Of a stretch of 64,000 bases of DNA, positions 1 through 10,025 are shown piece after piece. The notes beneath the pieces were generated by a model, which saw only the letters and a program-made list of their open reading frames with translations, made no database searches and had not been told where the DNA came from. Position 1 is the stretch's first letter. Each line of letters starts with the position of its first letter. The stretch spans positions 79,335,345-79,399,344 of the forward strand of contig NC_092794.1 in the NCBI RefSeq assembly GCF_918797505.1, given 5' to 3'. The position numbers and the translations under genes are program-made. Origin of the DNA: Bemisia tabaci. Its lineage: Eukaryota; Arthropoda; Insecta; Hemiptera; Aleyrodidae.

Positions 1-596
1 ACGACCCAGAAACCCTATGAAAGATATCCGACTCGGCACTTTTACGCAACTCTCGGAGATTTGACCCTACCGTGGAAATTTTGGCGGCCATATTGGATTT
101 TGGGCATCCCTTTGAGCCGGAGACAATTTTGGACCTCAAATTCGGATTCTACGACCAAACTTACAAACAGATGGACCCCATACACGACATCAAAAACAAA
201 TTCCAACATCTTCAACCCCGAGCCCTCATTTTGGCCGCCATCTTGGAATGGAGGAGCTGGACGGAAAATTGAGCTTGACAACATCAAAATTGGACTGTAT
301 TTTGCAATTCGGAACTATAAATTCTAGCCCGATTTAAAAACAACGTATTTGCCATTAGTTTCCCCACGCATATACGTGTTTTTCCAGGAGAGTCAGAATT
401 TATTGTTCCAAATTGCAAAATGCAGTTCAATTATTTATCTACACATCGAAAAGAAGAGATTAGGCCATTTTCCACACTTACTCCATTTACTATTCCACAG
501 GAGGCTTCTTTTCAACATATGCCTATGGACTAATTTATGCAGGGCCGCGCAGATCGCAGTGGCGCGGAAACCTTAAATCAGAGACCCATCATGTAA
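1..596. other. No recognisable gene; repeat-like flank
   Basis: Short overlapping frames exist on both strands but none resembles a known family or has convincing splice borders. The stretch has the GGCGGCCAT and AAATGGCGG-like words seen in many repeats of this window, so it is probably old transposon sequence. Nothing else is supported here. Confidence 0.4.
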
Positions 597-839
597 TACA
601 GGGTGTTTCAGACCACCCGTACCAGGCCTTTTTCTCGGTTGTTTTAAGTCGTACGAAGTCAGGGACCGCGGGGTTAAATAGGGAATTGAACCCAAGGAAT
701 CTGAATTTCGTGGTCCCCCCCCCCCCCCCCCACTCACCCTTAGGGAGTAAATGGGGGGGGGGAGGGTCACGACGCTAAAAGTTACTGTTCCAGACCGAAT
801 TGCGGATTAATCGCATCAGAATTGAAAAGCACGGAAAAT

Positions 840-1390
840 TTCACGTGAAATTGACCCCTAAAAATCCATAATCGGCCCATCCAAGGCCCAAAAATGACCC
901 CCTAAAGAGGATGACAGTACCCCCCCTCCATAATTTCTCTTTGGTCTCAAAATTGACGTAGATTCTCCAGAAAAAGATGGTTTCCCAGGTAATCAACCCC
1001 GAGAAATCCAAATGTCATGGTCCCGAAGCTCCTCTATCCCCCCTTGGGGAGTAAACGGGGGGCCCAATTTTAAAAATCGCGGCTCCTTTCCGAATCGCAA
1101 ATTGATTGCATCTAAATTGAGGAGCAGAACAAATTGAGGAGCAAATTGATACAATCAATTTGCGATTCGGAAAGGAGCCCCGATTTTTAAAATTGGGCCC
1201 CCCGTTTACTCCCCAAAGGGAGATAGAGGAACTTCGGGACCATGAAATTTGGATTTCTCGGGGTCGATTACCCGGGAAACCATCTTTTTCTGGAGAATCT
1301 ACGTCAATTTTGGGATCAAAGAGAAATTATGGAGGGGGGTACTGTCCCCTTCTTTAGGGGGCCTAGGATGGGCCGATTAGGGATTTTTAG
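840..1390. repeat. Inner palindrome of the 599-2991 element
   Basis: The sequence on either side of about 1120 is inverted. Words such as CGGCTCCTTTCCGAATCGCA on the left return as their reverse complement on the right, and the arms continue outward through the poly-G/C tract, the AGAAATTATGGAGGGG segment and the CACGTGAAA word. A short AGGAGCA direct repeat lies in the loop. Confidence 0.7.
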
Positions 1391-1406
1391 AGGTCAATTT
1401 CACGTG

Positions 1407-2766
1407 AAAGAGCCGTATGCAAAAACGACATTTTTCGCCCCCCCCCCCTCCCACTAAAACTTATTCAAACTTCGTCTATTAGTTACTAATACTGGAGCGT
1501 TTCTTTCCCAAAATTTTCAGACCCCCAAAAAATTTTGGGGGGCGCTAGGGGGGGGGATGGAAGTCAAAACCTGTGAACTCTATATCTCTCGAACGAAGAA
1601 AGATATCGAGGTCCGGTTTGAACGACAAATCGTCTAAAATTGCATAATTCGAGATTCTATGGGTCAAAATCCCGATATCACATTGTAAAGGCAACATATG
1701 TGTTTTTTTTCCAGTTTTTAGGTCTAGAAAATTTCTTTTGAACGAAAAATGTACGAAGATCTCAATTTTTTATTTGAAACTAAACTGGTTTTTTTTTTTT
1801 AAATTGTTCGTCTTTTTCCGCATCCAACGAGTGGTCCATTAAGATGGGGAACCAAACGGTTCCGGAGTTATGATCGATTGAAGTTTCCGCTCAACGCGCG
1901 CCGACCGATTTTCGCGGGCAGAGTCGGATTTGACTGTTATTAAATCAGATTGAATGTTCAAACTGACCAAAATGCATTATTAGGGACTCTTGAGGGTCGC
2001 TGAGTTCAGAAATTACAGATACTTCCAAAAAATTCACGTTTTTAAAATTACAGCTTCGTGCAGGACCACTGAGCGGCCGGTCGGCGCTCGGTGGGCCTCT
2101 AAAATAGCGCTACGGAGCTGTAATTTTAAAAAAGTGAATTTTTTGGAAGTATCTGTAATTTCTGAACTCAGCGACCCTCAAGAGACCCTAATAGTGCATT
2201 TTGCTCAGTTTGAACATTCAATCTGATTTGATAACAGTCAAATCCGACTTTTTTGCGCGCGAAAATCGGTCGGCGCGCGTTGAGCGGAAACTTAAATCGA
2301 ATATAACTCTGGAACCGTTTGGTTCCCCAACTTAATTGACCACTCGTTGGATGCGGAAAAAGACGAGCAATTTGAAAAACTAGTTTGGGTTCAAATACAA
2401 AATTGTGCTCTTTCAGTTTGGTGTGTTTATAAGAAATTGTTTTTCCTCAAAAACTGAAAAAAAAGCACATAAGCTAAGTTAAAAATGTAATTTCGGGATT
2501 TTGACCCCTGGAATCTTAAAGTATGCAATTTTAGACGATTTTTCGTCCAAACCGGGCCTCAATATCTTGTTTCGTTCGAAAGATATCGAGGTTCACAGGT
2601 TTTGACTTCCACCGCCCCCCCCCCCCTAGCGCCCCCCAAAATTTTTTGGGAGTCTGAAAATTTTAGGAAAGAGGTGCTCCAGTATTAGTAACTGACAGAC
2701 GAAGTTTGAATAAGTTCTAGTGGGGGGGGGGGGGGCGAAAAATGTCGTTTTTGCATACGGCTCTTT
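1407..2766. repeat. Nested foldback inside the 599-2991 element
   Basis: The arms start AAGAGCCGTATGCAAAAACG and end with the reverse complement of that word at about 2766. They run inward through C/G homopolymers, a segment containing AGTCAAAACCTGTGAA, and a core near 2085 where the two halves meet. Related ends occur at 12578-12766, so this is a dispersed foldback family rather than a one-off palindrome. Confidence 0.65.
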
Positions 2767-3107
2767 TCCGTGCTTTTCAATTCTGATGCGACTAATCCGC
2801 AATTCGGCCGGGAACAGTGACTTGTAGCATTGTGACCCCCCCTTTAGCCCCCGAGGGGGGTGGGGGGGTTTCGGGACCACGAAATTCGGATTCCTTGGGG
2901 TCAATTCCCTATTCAACCCCGCGGTCCCCGACTTCGTACGAACTAAAACAAGCGAGAAAAAGACCTGGTACGGGTGGTCTGAAACACCCTGTATAACGTT
3001 GAAAAGCTTAAAACACGCTCTTTAACGTGACACATATTTAAAGTGACATTAATTATGCGATTTTAAAAGTTATATGAGTTAGAAGCTTTTTTTTCAATAC
3101 ACAAAAA

Positions 3108-3695
3108 CCAGTTTTTGTGAACAAGACACCCTGTACATTGTCAAAATCAAAAATTTTGTAATTTTGTTGTACGTACCTTTATATTACTTTTAAACAAAAA
3201 AAAAGGAAAATTAGATCGGTCCAGTGGATCTCGATCTATAGCGGCTCAAAGTACGTGCCTGGACGCCATTTTGGATCTGCCAGTAAATTTGAAATGGCCC
3301 TTCGACGCAAAACTCTTCAAATGTCATCTAGTTTGATCCCTGAAAGCCGCTAAACTGTATCACGATTTGCCACTATTTACTCTTTTTTGGTAATTAGCCT
3401 CGAGTTAGCCAGTTTTTGTGAACAAGACACCCTGTACATTGTCAAAATCAAAAATTTTGTAATTTTGCTATATTTACCTTTAAATTATCTTTTAAACAAA
3501 AAAAAGAAAAATTAAATAGGTCCAGTGGATCTTGATCTATAGTGGCTCAAAGTACGCGCCCGGAGGCCATTTTAAATGGCCGCCATCATGGCTCTACCAC
3601 AAAATTAGAAATGCCTCTTCAACTCAAAACTCTTAAAATGTCATCTTCTATGAACCCGTGAAAACAGCTAAACTGTATCACAATTTGCCCTAAGT
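3108..3695. repeat. Diverged tandem repeat, period about 301 bp
   Basis: Two head-to-tail copies begin CCAGTTTTTGTGAACAAGAC at about 3108 and 3409. They share an internal TCCAGTGGATCT...CTATAG block and a CAAAGTACG block. The copies differ by substitutions and small indels, so the duplication is not recent. The ACACCCTGTAC word near the start of each unit resembles the terminal CAGGGTGT of the neighbouring foldback element. Confidence 0.7.
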
Positions 3696-3699
3696 TGCA

Positions 3700-4186
3700 A
3701 CTAGCCACCGCACTAATAAATGGACTGAGATTTCGAGATTTGGAGGAGCTTTCCGGGAAAATAGTCCATTACAAAGCATCATGTTTTGTCTCAATGTATA
3801 TCATTGTTTCCGGCTTGCTGATTACACTGGTCCCAAAGGGTCGTGTTGCCGCAATGTTTTGAAGCAGTTCTCGGTAGGGTCTAAAAAATAGTTTCGAACA
3901 TGAATTTCCAATAATCTTGATCGGCTCAGATTTGCCCAGAAAAAAGCATGCTTCTTCCCAAAAATAAGGCTTCCCTGAGAAAATAAAATACATGTTCCTG
4001 AGAATTAGTGCTTTCTAGAAAAAAAACTGCAGATCATTCCCATGGACTTCACCTATTGACAGCTGATGAATCAAAAGTCAAATCATTTGGGAATTTCAGT
4101 TGAGTTTTCTCACACCGAACGCATCTGTTAGACGATATAAATGCCAACAAATTAAATTATTTTTAATATTGGAAGTCTCTAGAGAG
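3700..4186. other. No recognised feature
   Basis: AT-rich sequence with only short, unrelated frames on either strand. I see no gene, RNA or repeat boundary that can be supported here. Confidence 0.35.
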
Positions 4187-4516
4187 TACGAGGGCTGTCC
4201 CAAAAGAAACAGGACTTTTGTCATAGAAAGTGAACCGAGCGTTGTAATGAAGTTTTCTTGGGCTTGTTTGAAAGCTGATAAGCTACTAGAGATGCTTGTT
4301 TTTACAGCATGCAAAAATTCATCTTGGTAAGGAAACTACACGCTTTGGAATAAAGGAAAGTCAAACTCGAGTTGCGATTTTTGTCTTGATTTCAAGAAAA
4401 ATTTAGATACAACTTTAAAAAACCCCTGGCTTTAAGTTAAAAACTTCATTGCTCTTTTATTCAAATGCTTAAAAATAAGGAAATTAACAATTGATTTTAA
4501 GCAGCTTACCAAGTCA

Positions 4517-4945
4517 TTACCTGTCCCTTTCAAAATACTCACCAGCTTTGTCGATGCATTTTTGCCACCGTTTCTTCCATTGGGAGAAATACTGTTGGAA
4601 ATCCTCAGGTTGAAATGATCGCAATTCCTTCAAGGTGTTCTATTGAATTTCCGGAATGGTTTGAAAACGTCGACCTTTTAAGGTAGATTTAAGTCGTGGA
4701 AATAAGACAAAATCACACGGAGCCAGGTCAGGTGAATAAGGGGGATGAGGGAGGACACCCATGGCATTCTTTGCAAAAAATTCGCGAATTTGGAGGGATG
4801 CATGGGCAGGTGCATTATCGTGATGCAGAAACCAGGAACTCTCTCCCCAAAGCTCGGGCTTTTTTCTGCGGACATTTTTGCGTAATCGTCTCAGAACACC
4901 ATTGTAATATTCGCGATTGAAAGTTTCTCCTTTCGGTAAATTCAA
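4517..4945 (-). pseudogene. mariner transposase C-terminal fragment
   Basis: Mariner-family transposases are cut-and-paste DDE/D nucleases. The frame shows the hallmark block HHDNAPAHAS followed by PYSPDLAPCDF, which carries the second and third catalytic aspartates with the 34-residue spacing typical of mariner. After an in-frame stop near 4639 the same frame continues through a Trp/Lys-rich C-terminal segment (KKRWQKCIDKAGEYF) to a stop at 4517-4519. The N-terminal helix-turn-helix and first catalytic aspartate are absent. It is a truncated, non-functional copy. Confidence 0.9.
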
Positions 4946-4980
4946 GAGAACACCTCGAAGGAATTCCCATCATTCAAATT

Positions 4981-5071
4981 GGAGGATTTCCAACAGTATT
5001 TCTCCCAATTGAAGAAACGGTGGCAAAAATGCATCGACAAAGCTGGTGAGTATTTTGAAAGGGACAGGTAA
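4981..5071 (+). pseudogene. Inverted second copy of mariner transposase C-terminus
   Basis: The plus strand encodes the same C-terminal residues (QKCIDKAGEYFERDR then stop) as the minus-strand fragment at 4517-4614. It is therefore an inverted duplicate of the transposase 3' end and forms part of the long right arm of the palindromic mariner. Confidence 0.82.
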
Positions 5072-5507
5072 TGACTTGGTAAGCTGCTTAAAATCAAATG
5101 TTAATTTCCTTATTTTAAAGCATTTGAATAAGAGAGAAATGAAGTTTTTAACTCAAAGCCAGGGTTTTTTTAAAGTTGTATCTAAATTTTTCTTGAAATA
5201 AAGACAAAAATCGCAACTCGAGTTTGACTTCCCTTTATTCCAAGGCGTGTAGTTTCCTTACCAAGACGAATTTTTGCATTTTGTAAAAATAAGCATCTCC
5301 AGTAGCTTATCAGCTTTTAACCAAGCCCAAGAAAACTTCATTACGACGCTCGGTTCGCCTTCTATGACAAAAGTCCGGTTTCTTTTGGGACAGCCCTCGT
5401 ATTAGAAAATTTTTGCAAAAATGAGAGGTTGAATTGGACATGTTAAATTGACAGAAGAAATCAAAACTACTTGTCATTGAACTGAATAGGGTTCCGTTTT
5501 TAAGCAA

Positions 5508-5890
5508 ACACGCAACACAACACTCCCCCGCCTTTAAGATGTCCTTAAAATCAGGAGGTAAGTGAATGCTATTAAGTTATCCCTCTGACAATGTTTCCTT
5601 GGCTCATGAGAAGATCTACCACTTGAGATGTTCCATCTTTTCCTGGAGACAACTTATGGACTAAAGTTGAAGGCCAACATGATAGAGAACACCTTGGATT
5701 CAGATGGTACACAAGAGTATGCTAGTTATACATTGTCCGACAATTTCCTGTGCCACTCGCTTTCCTTGTAATGGCTTGAAACGATATTGGACACTAGCTA
5801 ATAGTCCTTGAGGCGCAACGTGAAATAGGCATTCAGGTTCCTCACGAATTGTAAGTTCTATTAATTCCGCATTGAAGCTAGTACTTCCCA
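5508..5890 (-). pseudogene. BEL/Pao retrotransposon integrase C-terminal scrap
   Basis: Three blocks on the minus strand look like the end of a BEL/Pao polyprotein. At 5890-5703 a frame contains HVAPQGLLASVQYRFKPLQG, corresponding to the zinc-binding start of Pao integrases (usual pattern HxGPQxLLxxxRxxFWPLxG). At 5690-5583 another frame contains WPSTLVHKLSPGKDGTSQVV, matching the integrase tail. At 5560-5510 a frame ends in KAGECCVAC. The catalytic core between blocks one and two is missing and frames change, so this is a deleted remnant. It lies just downstream of the last placed HIRA exon. Family assignment rests on recalled motif patterns only. Confidence 0.65.
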
Positions 5891-6061
5891 ATTGAAATAA
5901 CCTTGTTGTAATTAGAAACATGCTTCTGGAAATGTATTTGATGGTGACACAGAGACAGTAACTAAACATTTACTTGTAGTCTTAGAAAAATTCAATCCTG
6001 AACCATACCACAAATATACTTCTATCAAGAGGACCGCCTTTTTTACCAAGGAAAATGTAAA

Positions 6062-6435
6062 TATGGGAGACTTAATATTCAGTAAAAAATACACAGGCTG
6101 TTTCAAAAAAATTGTTCATCTCGACTCTAAAGGACTGTGAAAGACATTATAGCCCACATTATGACAGGCTCTAGAGCAAGTCATTGACTTTGAAGGAAGA
6201 CCAAGATAAGCTTATTTGGTTGACAGTAACTGACTAAGTTACAGCAGTTATGGGAGACTTAATATTCAGTAAAAAATACACAGGCTGTTTCAAAAAAATT
6301 GTTCATCTCGACTCTAAAGGACTGTGAAAGACATTATAGCCCACATTATGACAGGCTCTAGAGCAAGTCATTGACTTTGAAGGAAGACCAAGATAAGCTT
6401 ATTTGGTTGACAGTAACTGACTAAGTTACAGCAGT
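6062..6435. repeat. Perfect 187-bp tandem duplication
   Basis: A 187-bp unit starting TATGGGAGACTTAATATTCA at 6062 is repeated head-to-tail from 6249. I see no base differences between the copies, which points to a very recent duplication or an assembly artefact. No coding potential is visible. It lies about 290 bp downstream of the last recognised HIRA exon. Confidence 0.85.
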
Positions 6436-6436
6436 T

Positions 6437-6722
6437 AAACTAAGTCAAGTTGATCAGACCCCTCCAGGATTTCTGTTCCCAAAATAAAAAACTAGCAACA
6501 TCGCATAAACCTCACATCAACGATGAACTTGATTATAAAATTGCAGTAGATTCATCAATTCTCTGTCAAATGGGCTCAAATCAGTTTTATTAAGACGTTG
6601 ATTAATTGTTCTAGCGCCCCCCACGAACAGCATGTAAGTATCTATCACGATTATCAAGACTGAGGCCCATGGACACTTATTACGACAGCCTTGGTACCTT
6701 TTTCAAACCAGAATATACGTAC
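6437..6722 (-). other. Unresolved 3' end of HIRA
   Basis: HIRA proteins continue for roughly 30-40 residues after the exon ending at 6723, so a terminal exon should follow. A short minus-strand frame near 6550-6620 contains RELMNLLQFYNQ before a stop, faintly like the family tail. The only nearby AG acceptor gives the wrong phase and an immediate stop, so I do not call it. The terminal exon may lie here or below 6437. Confidence 0.3.
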
Positions 6723-6817
6723 CAGAACAGTAGGTTCCCAAGATGATTTTACTTTAACTCCACTATGAGTAGGGCCTAATAAATCTTCGAAAATTATACG
6801 CAATTTTCTTTCATCTC
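6723..6817 (-). CDS. HIRA: HIRA exon, C-terminal domain (last placed)
   Basis: This exon encodes about 31 residues containing LRIIFEDLLGPTHSG and SSWEPTVL. It aligns with the family's LREICKDLLGPVH and QWESTVVGL stretch near the C-terminus, the helical region involved in HIRA self-association and CABIN1 contact. The acceptor is TTTACAG before 6817 and the donor is GTACGT after 6723. It enters with two bases completing a Gly codon from the exon at 8081-8229 and leaves in phase 0. The reading is homology-based from memory, but the motif match is strong. Confidence 0.88.
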
Positions 6818-8080
6818 CTGTAAATTAAAAAATCAAACAGAAATTAGAACAGCAAACAAGAAGTTTCAAACATGTAAATCAAAACAGTAACAAACTGATG
6901 AGCCAGAGGCTACAGCAGACTAAAATGCACTCGCAAAAAATTCAACTCATTACCATCAATAAAAATAAAGTGCTCGAATAAGTTTTCTTTTCGGTAAGTG
7001 AAGAACATTTGTTTTATTCCATTCTGAATTGTCGCCATCACATTTAATGTTATGACCTGCTATGTAAAAGCTTCATGAAAGAAACTCTTTTTCAAATTTT
7101 TCAGGACCTCATTTATAAACTTGCCCTGCCATCGCACTGTAATACAACTGGGGTACTGATACGAGTAATTATGAAAAAACAAATAAATTTCCGTGCCACC
7201 TCTTCGGCTTATATATTTCCAAAAACACAATACCTCAAATTTTGAGAAGTAAACTTGGCAAAATTATGCTGAATACGTATTAGGAAAGCTGCACAGACAA
7301 CCTTTGACAAAAGCTGATCAATGTCGATGGCTGAGGAGCAATACCGCCTACCTGCAAACTGAAGTTTTAGTTGGACCAAGGAAAAAACTTCGCCATTTTT
7401 GTAATTTTGAAGTTATATTTGCAATTTTCGTTAAACAGTACAGCATCATTATGGCGCTCCCATTCAGGGTCGGAGAAAAACATCAGCTGTTGAATACGGC
7501 AAAGTCACTAACTCATTTTCGCCAAAATTGTCTATCCCATGATATTGTTTCTCAGCCTTCAATGTTGATTCTAACCCATTTTTTCCCTCATAAATGCACG
7601 TTGACTGCATTTCAGTCATTGGCTTAACATATGCAGAAACAGGATGTGGAGTGGTGAGTTATCACAGATAACAGGAAAGCGAGCTGAGATATTTGGTGTG
7701 ACGGACAGAAAATTTCTGAATTTCTTCATATCACTGCTCATTTTAGAGGAAGGAATGAAAGGACGTCTTTTGATGATGATCGAAGATGGCATTTGCTGGC
7801 CTATATGTGACGCAAGGAGGTAATGAGATGCAACGCAAGGGAATTATTGTTCCTCAAAAATCGAAAAACTGCTTATTCAAACGCTAATTTCTCAGCTTAA
7901 AATCCCTCGAATTTCATGTATTTCTGGCCTTAAGTCTCAATAGGAGCTTTTGAATAATTTATTCTATTACAATGGACCGTTGGCCATTTTAATATCCTTC
8001 AAAAGTTCCAACTTTAGTGGTATTTTCCAGAACCTCAATCATAGTAATTGAATGATATACTGGAGCAGAAATATATTTAC
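6818..8080. other. HIRA intron, no other gene seen
   Basis: About 1.26 kb between two HIRA exons. A 107-codon plus-strand frame at 7304-7627 has no recognisable motif, begins and ends in low-complexity AT-rich sequence, and lies in the intron on the opposite strand. I treat it as chance. No clear transposon ends were found. Confidence 0.45.
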
Positions 8081-8229
8081 CTTGCTGAAGAAGATACCTC
8101 ACAGTTGCCAACAACCAAAACTTATACTCAATACTTGATTCTAGAGTCTTACATGCTATTAGTTGGCGCTCTAAGAATGCAAATGTACACATGGGTGTCA
8201 ACTCTGAGCTTCGAACCAGCATGGAGCCA
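8081..8229 (-). CDS. HIRA: HIRA exon, C-terminal domain helix
   Basis: The exon encodes residues including FAFLERQLIACKTLESSIEY and KFWLLATVRYLLQQ. These match the HIRA family stretch in which an LENQVAAAL helix is followed by EYRYWLLVYARYLV. The acceptor is TTTTGCAG ending at 8230 and the donor is GTAAAT starting at 8080. It starts with one base of a split codon (previous exon must end in phase 2) and ends in phase 1, which fits the exon at 6723-6817. The preceding exon has not been located. Confidence 0.9.
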
Positions 8230-9253
8230 CTGCAAAAGAAAAATGCTTTAGGATACAAAAGTTGGAGAAAGGTGGGGTTTGGCTCTGCACATGGTCAGCA
8301 AGACATTTGGTCAAGGTCTTTTCTTCAGCTGCTGTTGTTATTAAGGTTAATCTTCAGCTGTAGTTCCGAAAAAATCCACCACGTCGCGCTGCTAAAATCC
8401 GACTCCGAAATCAGTGATTAAAATATCACAATAGGTATCTTAAATTCTAAGACTCATAAGTTCTAGCAGCATACGTCTGGAATCCTTAGAAACAAACGCG
8501 AGCTTTGAAAGTCTAATAATAAAAGCTGTAAATTGATCCCAGTTTCTCTTACGGGACATCTGTAAGTGCGAGAGAGACAGCTCACGGTGGGAGAGAGATA
8601 TCTGCCAACTGCTGAGAGCGATCAAGCGCGATTGGTTGCATCAAGGTCATCATGCTTAACCCTACTTTTTTCTGGGATCAAATTGCAGAGCTTCAGAAAT
8701 GACTTTTCACGTTGTTTTTAGGGTCAATAGGAAGAAGAATGTTATAGCTAGAACTTATTTATCTTCGATTTAAACAGAAATTCCTTCAACTTTTATAAAA
8801 GCTCAAGGACTCACGTGGTGCTGTACGGACTCTAAAACACAGCGGTGGCGCCCCCTGCGCGGAGAAATTTCTTACTTCACGCAGCTGTAGATACACCTTA
8901 ACCTTTAGGTGCGTTGTTAAATTACTTTTGCTGCCCAACAAAAATGGCCGAATCTTAGCGGGATTGACGTCATATCAACGACGACTTCAGCTCAACAGAC
9001 GGGAGAAAATCGAGGTGTCGTTGTTAAATTCCCGTCGGATTCTGCGGATTTGGAGGTTAAGTTTTATTGAAATTTAAGATTTTTAACATTTAAAAGTCTT
9101 ATTAACACCCACATTATTACGAAATTGACGCAATTAACGATTATAAGCAATTGCAAGTCAGTCTGGTGACGAGCTTGTGGCGAAGAAATGCGAAAAAATG
9201 GCGGTTGTGGATGTAAACAATAACATTACAACAATCCAGCAAACTCGGCAGCG
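8230..9253. other. HIRA intron, no other gene seen
   Basis: AT-rich intronic sequence. Short frames at 8440-8625 on the minus strand contain a CACTTACAG acceptor-like site followed by MSRKRNWDQF, but the residues do not resemble HIRA and no matching donor is clear. Near 8915-9040 two similar GTTGTTAAATT-containing segments occur and may be remnants of a small element. Confidence 0.4.
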
Positions 9254-9261
9254 GTCCACAG

Positions 9262-9646
9262 TAGAGTACCTGTATAGCGAGAGTATGGACAGATCGCTTC
9301 ATGGAGGGCTTAGGGCCCAAAAGTGCAGCCACCCTTCTAACCAACTTCTAACGCACAAAATTTCACTGCCAGTCTGCAGATTCCAATTCTAACCATGATG
9401 GCAAAGAATGTACAGAAATGAGCGTTCTTCCGCGAAATTGAGTAAATTTATGCAAAAACTGAGTCAAACACGTGCTTAATAAACGACGGTTCATAACAAT
9501 AGTATTAGTAAATCGTTCTGGATAATTGAAATTCATAGGTTGGCTGCATTTCTGGGCCCTAACTTTATTCGCAAAAACATCGGTGAAGGCCTGATGGATT
9601 TTCGGAGTTTCACATCTGTCCATACTCTCGCTATACAGGTACTCTA
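9262..9646. mobile_element. hAT-type MITE, 385 bp
   Basis: The terminal inverted repeats begin TAGAGTACCTGTATAGCGAG and carry on through AGTATGGACAGAT. The 8 bp GTCCACAG occurs on both sides (9254-9261 and 9647-9654), a perfect target-site duplication. The 8-bp duplication and the TAGAG start (family pattern YARNG) place it in the hAT superfamily. At 385 bp with no frame worth calling, it is non-autonomous. A sister copy is at 11903-12335. Confidence 0.9.
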
Positions 9647-9814
9647 GTCCACAGCAGCCAAAAACCTCGCTGAGCTGTTGGGCATTTTGCTGAGCAGCCA
9701 TCTTGGAAAACGGGTAAATCCACCAGAATTTACCAACGCTTTCGTTGAGCTCAACGCTCAGCGGGTAATTTTCGTTGGGCAGTTGTGGACTTTAACAACG
9801 CATCTTTTCAATCC

Positions 9815-10025
9815 ATAGCAAAAAGGCTTCGAATCTTTCCGACTGGCGACTTGGACGGTCAACCGTTGGAATTCGGCGGTTTACCCCGAATCTCCACCGC
9901 GGCGGTGCATGTTCGGGGATCGAGCACCTCAACGTTTTCATGTAAACAACTAAGATGGCGGCGCATATTGCGCGGGTGTTTTGAATTTACGGATCGTGGG
10001 CAAGATCCACACCTTGAGCGGACTT
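9815..10025. repeat. Left copy of an inverted repeat pair (partner 12350-12505)
   Basis: The segment with CGACTGGCGACTTGGACGG, AACCGTTGGAATTCGGCGG and CACCGCGGCGGTGCATGT recurs in reverse complement at 12350-12505. The pair brackets about 2.3 kb. Exact outer ends and a target duplication could not be fixed. It may be the termini of an older DNA transposon or foldback element, into which hAT MITEs have inserted nearby. Confidence 0.6.

Larger units (their letters stand above)
599..2991. mobile_element. Compound foldback DNA element with TA target duplication
   Basis: Seen directly: the left end begins CAGGGTGTTTCAGACCACCC and the right end is its reverse complement. About 60 bp of the outer arms match with few changes, and TA lies immediately outside both ends (597-598 and 2992-2993). 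No transposase frame is visible, so the element is non-autonomous. The interior is almost entirely inverted repeat: one palindrome is centred near 1120 and a second nested foldback occupies 1407-2766. Long C and G runs sit at arm junctions. The TA duplication fits the Tc1/mariner or a related superfamily, but the family is not established. Confidence 0.75.
4189..5399. mobile_element. Palindromic mariner element
   Basis: The ends are inverted repeats starting CGAGGGCTGTCCCAAAAGAA, flanked by TA on both sides (4187-4188 and 5400-5401), as expected for Tc1/mariner insertions. Each arm is far longer than a normal mariner TIR: about 420 bp from each end match in inverted orientation and include the last codons of the transposase. 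The central unique part encodes the DD34D segment on the minus strand. The element has lost the transposase N-terminus, which is replaced by a second, inverted copy of the 3' end, so it cannot be autonomous. Confidence 0.88.

Noticed and set aside
6540..6625. Terminal HIRA exon with RELMNLLQFYNQ
   Set aside because: Slight resemblance only; the available AG gives an immediate stop in the required phase.
7304..7627. 107-codon plus-strand gene in a HIRA intron
   Set aside because: No motif, no splice context and AT-rich composition like the rest of the intron.
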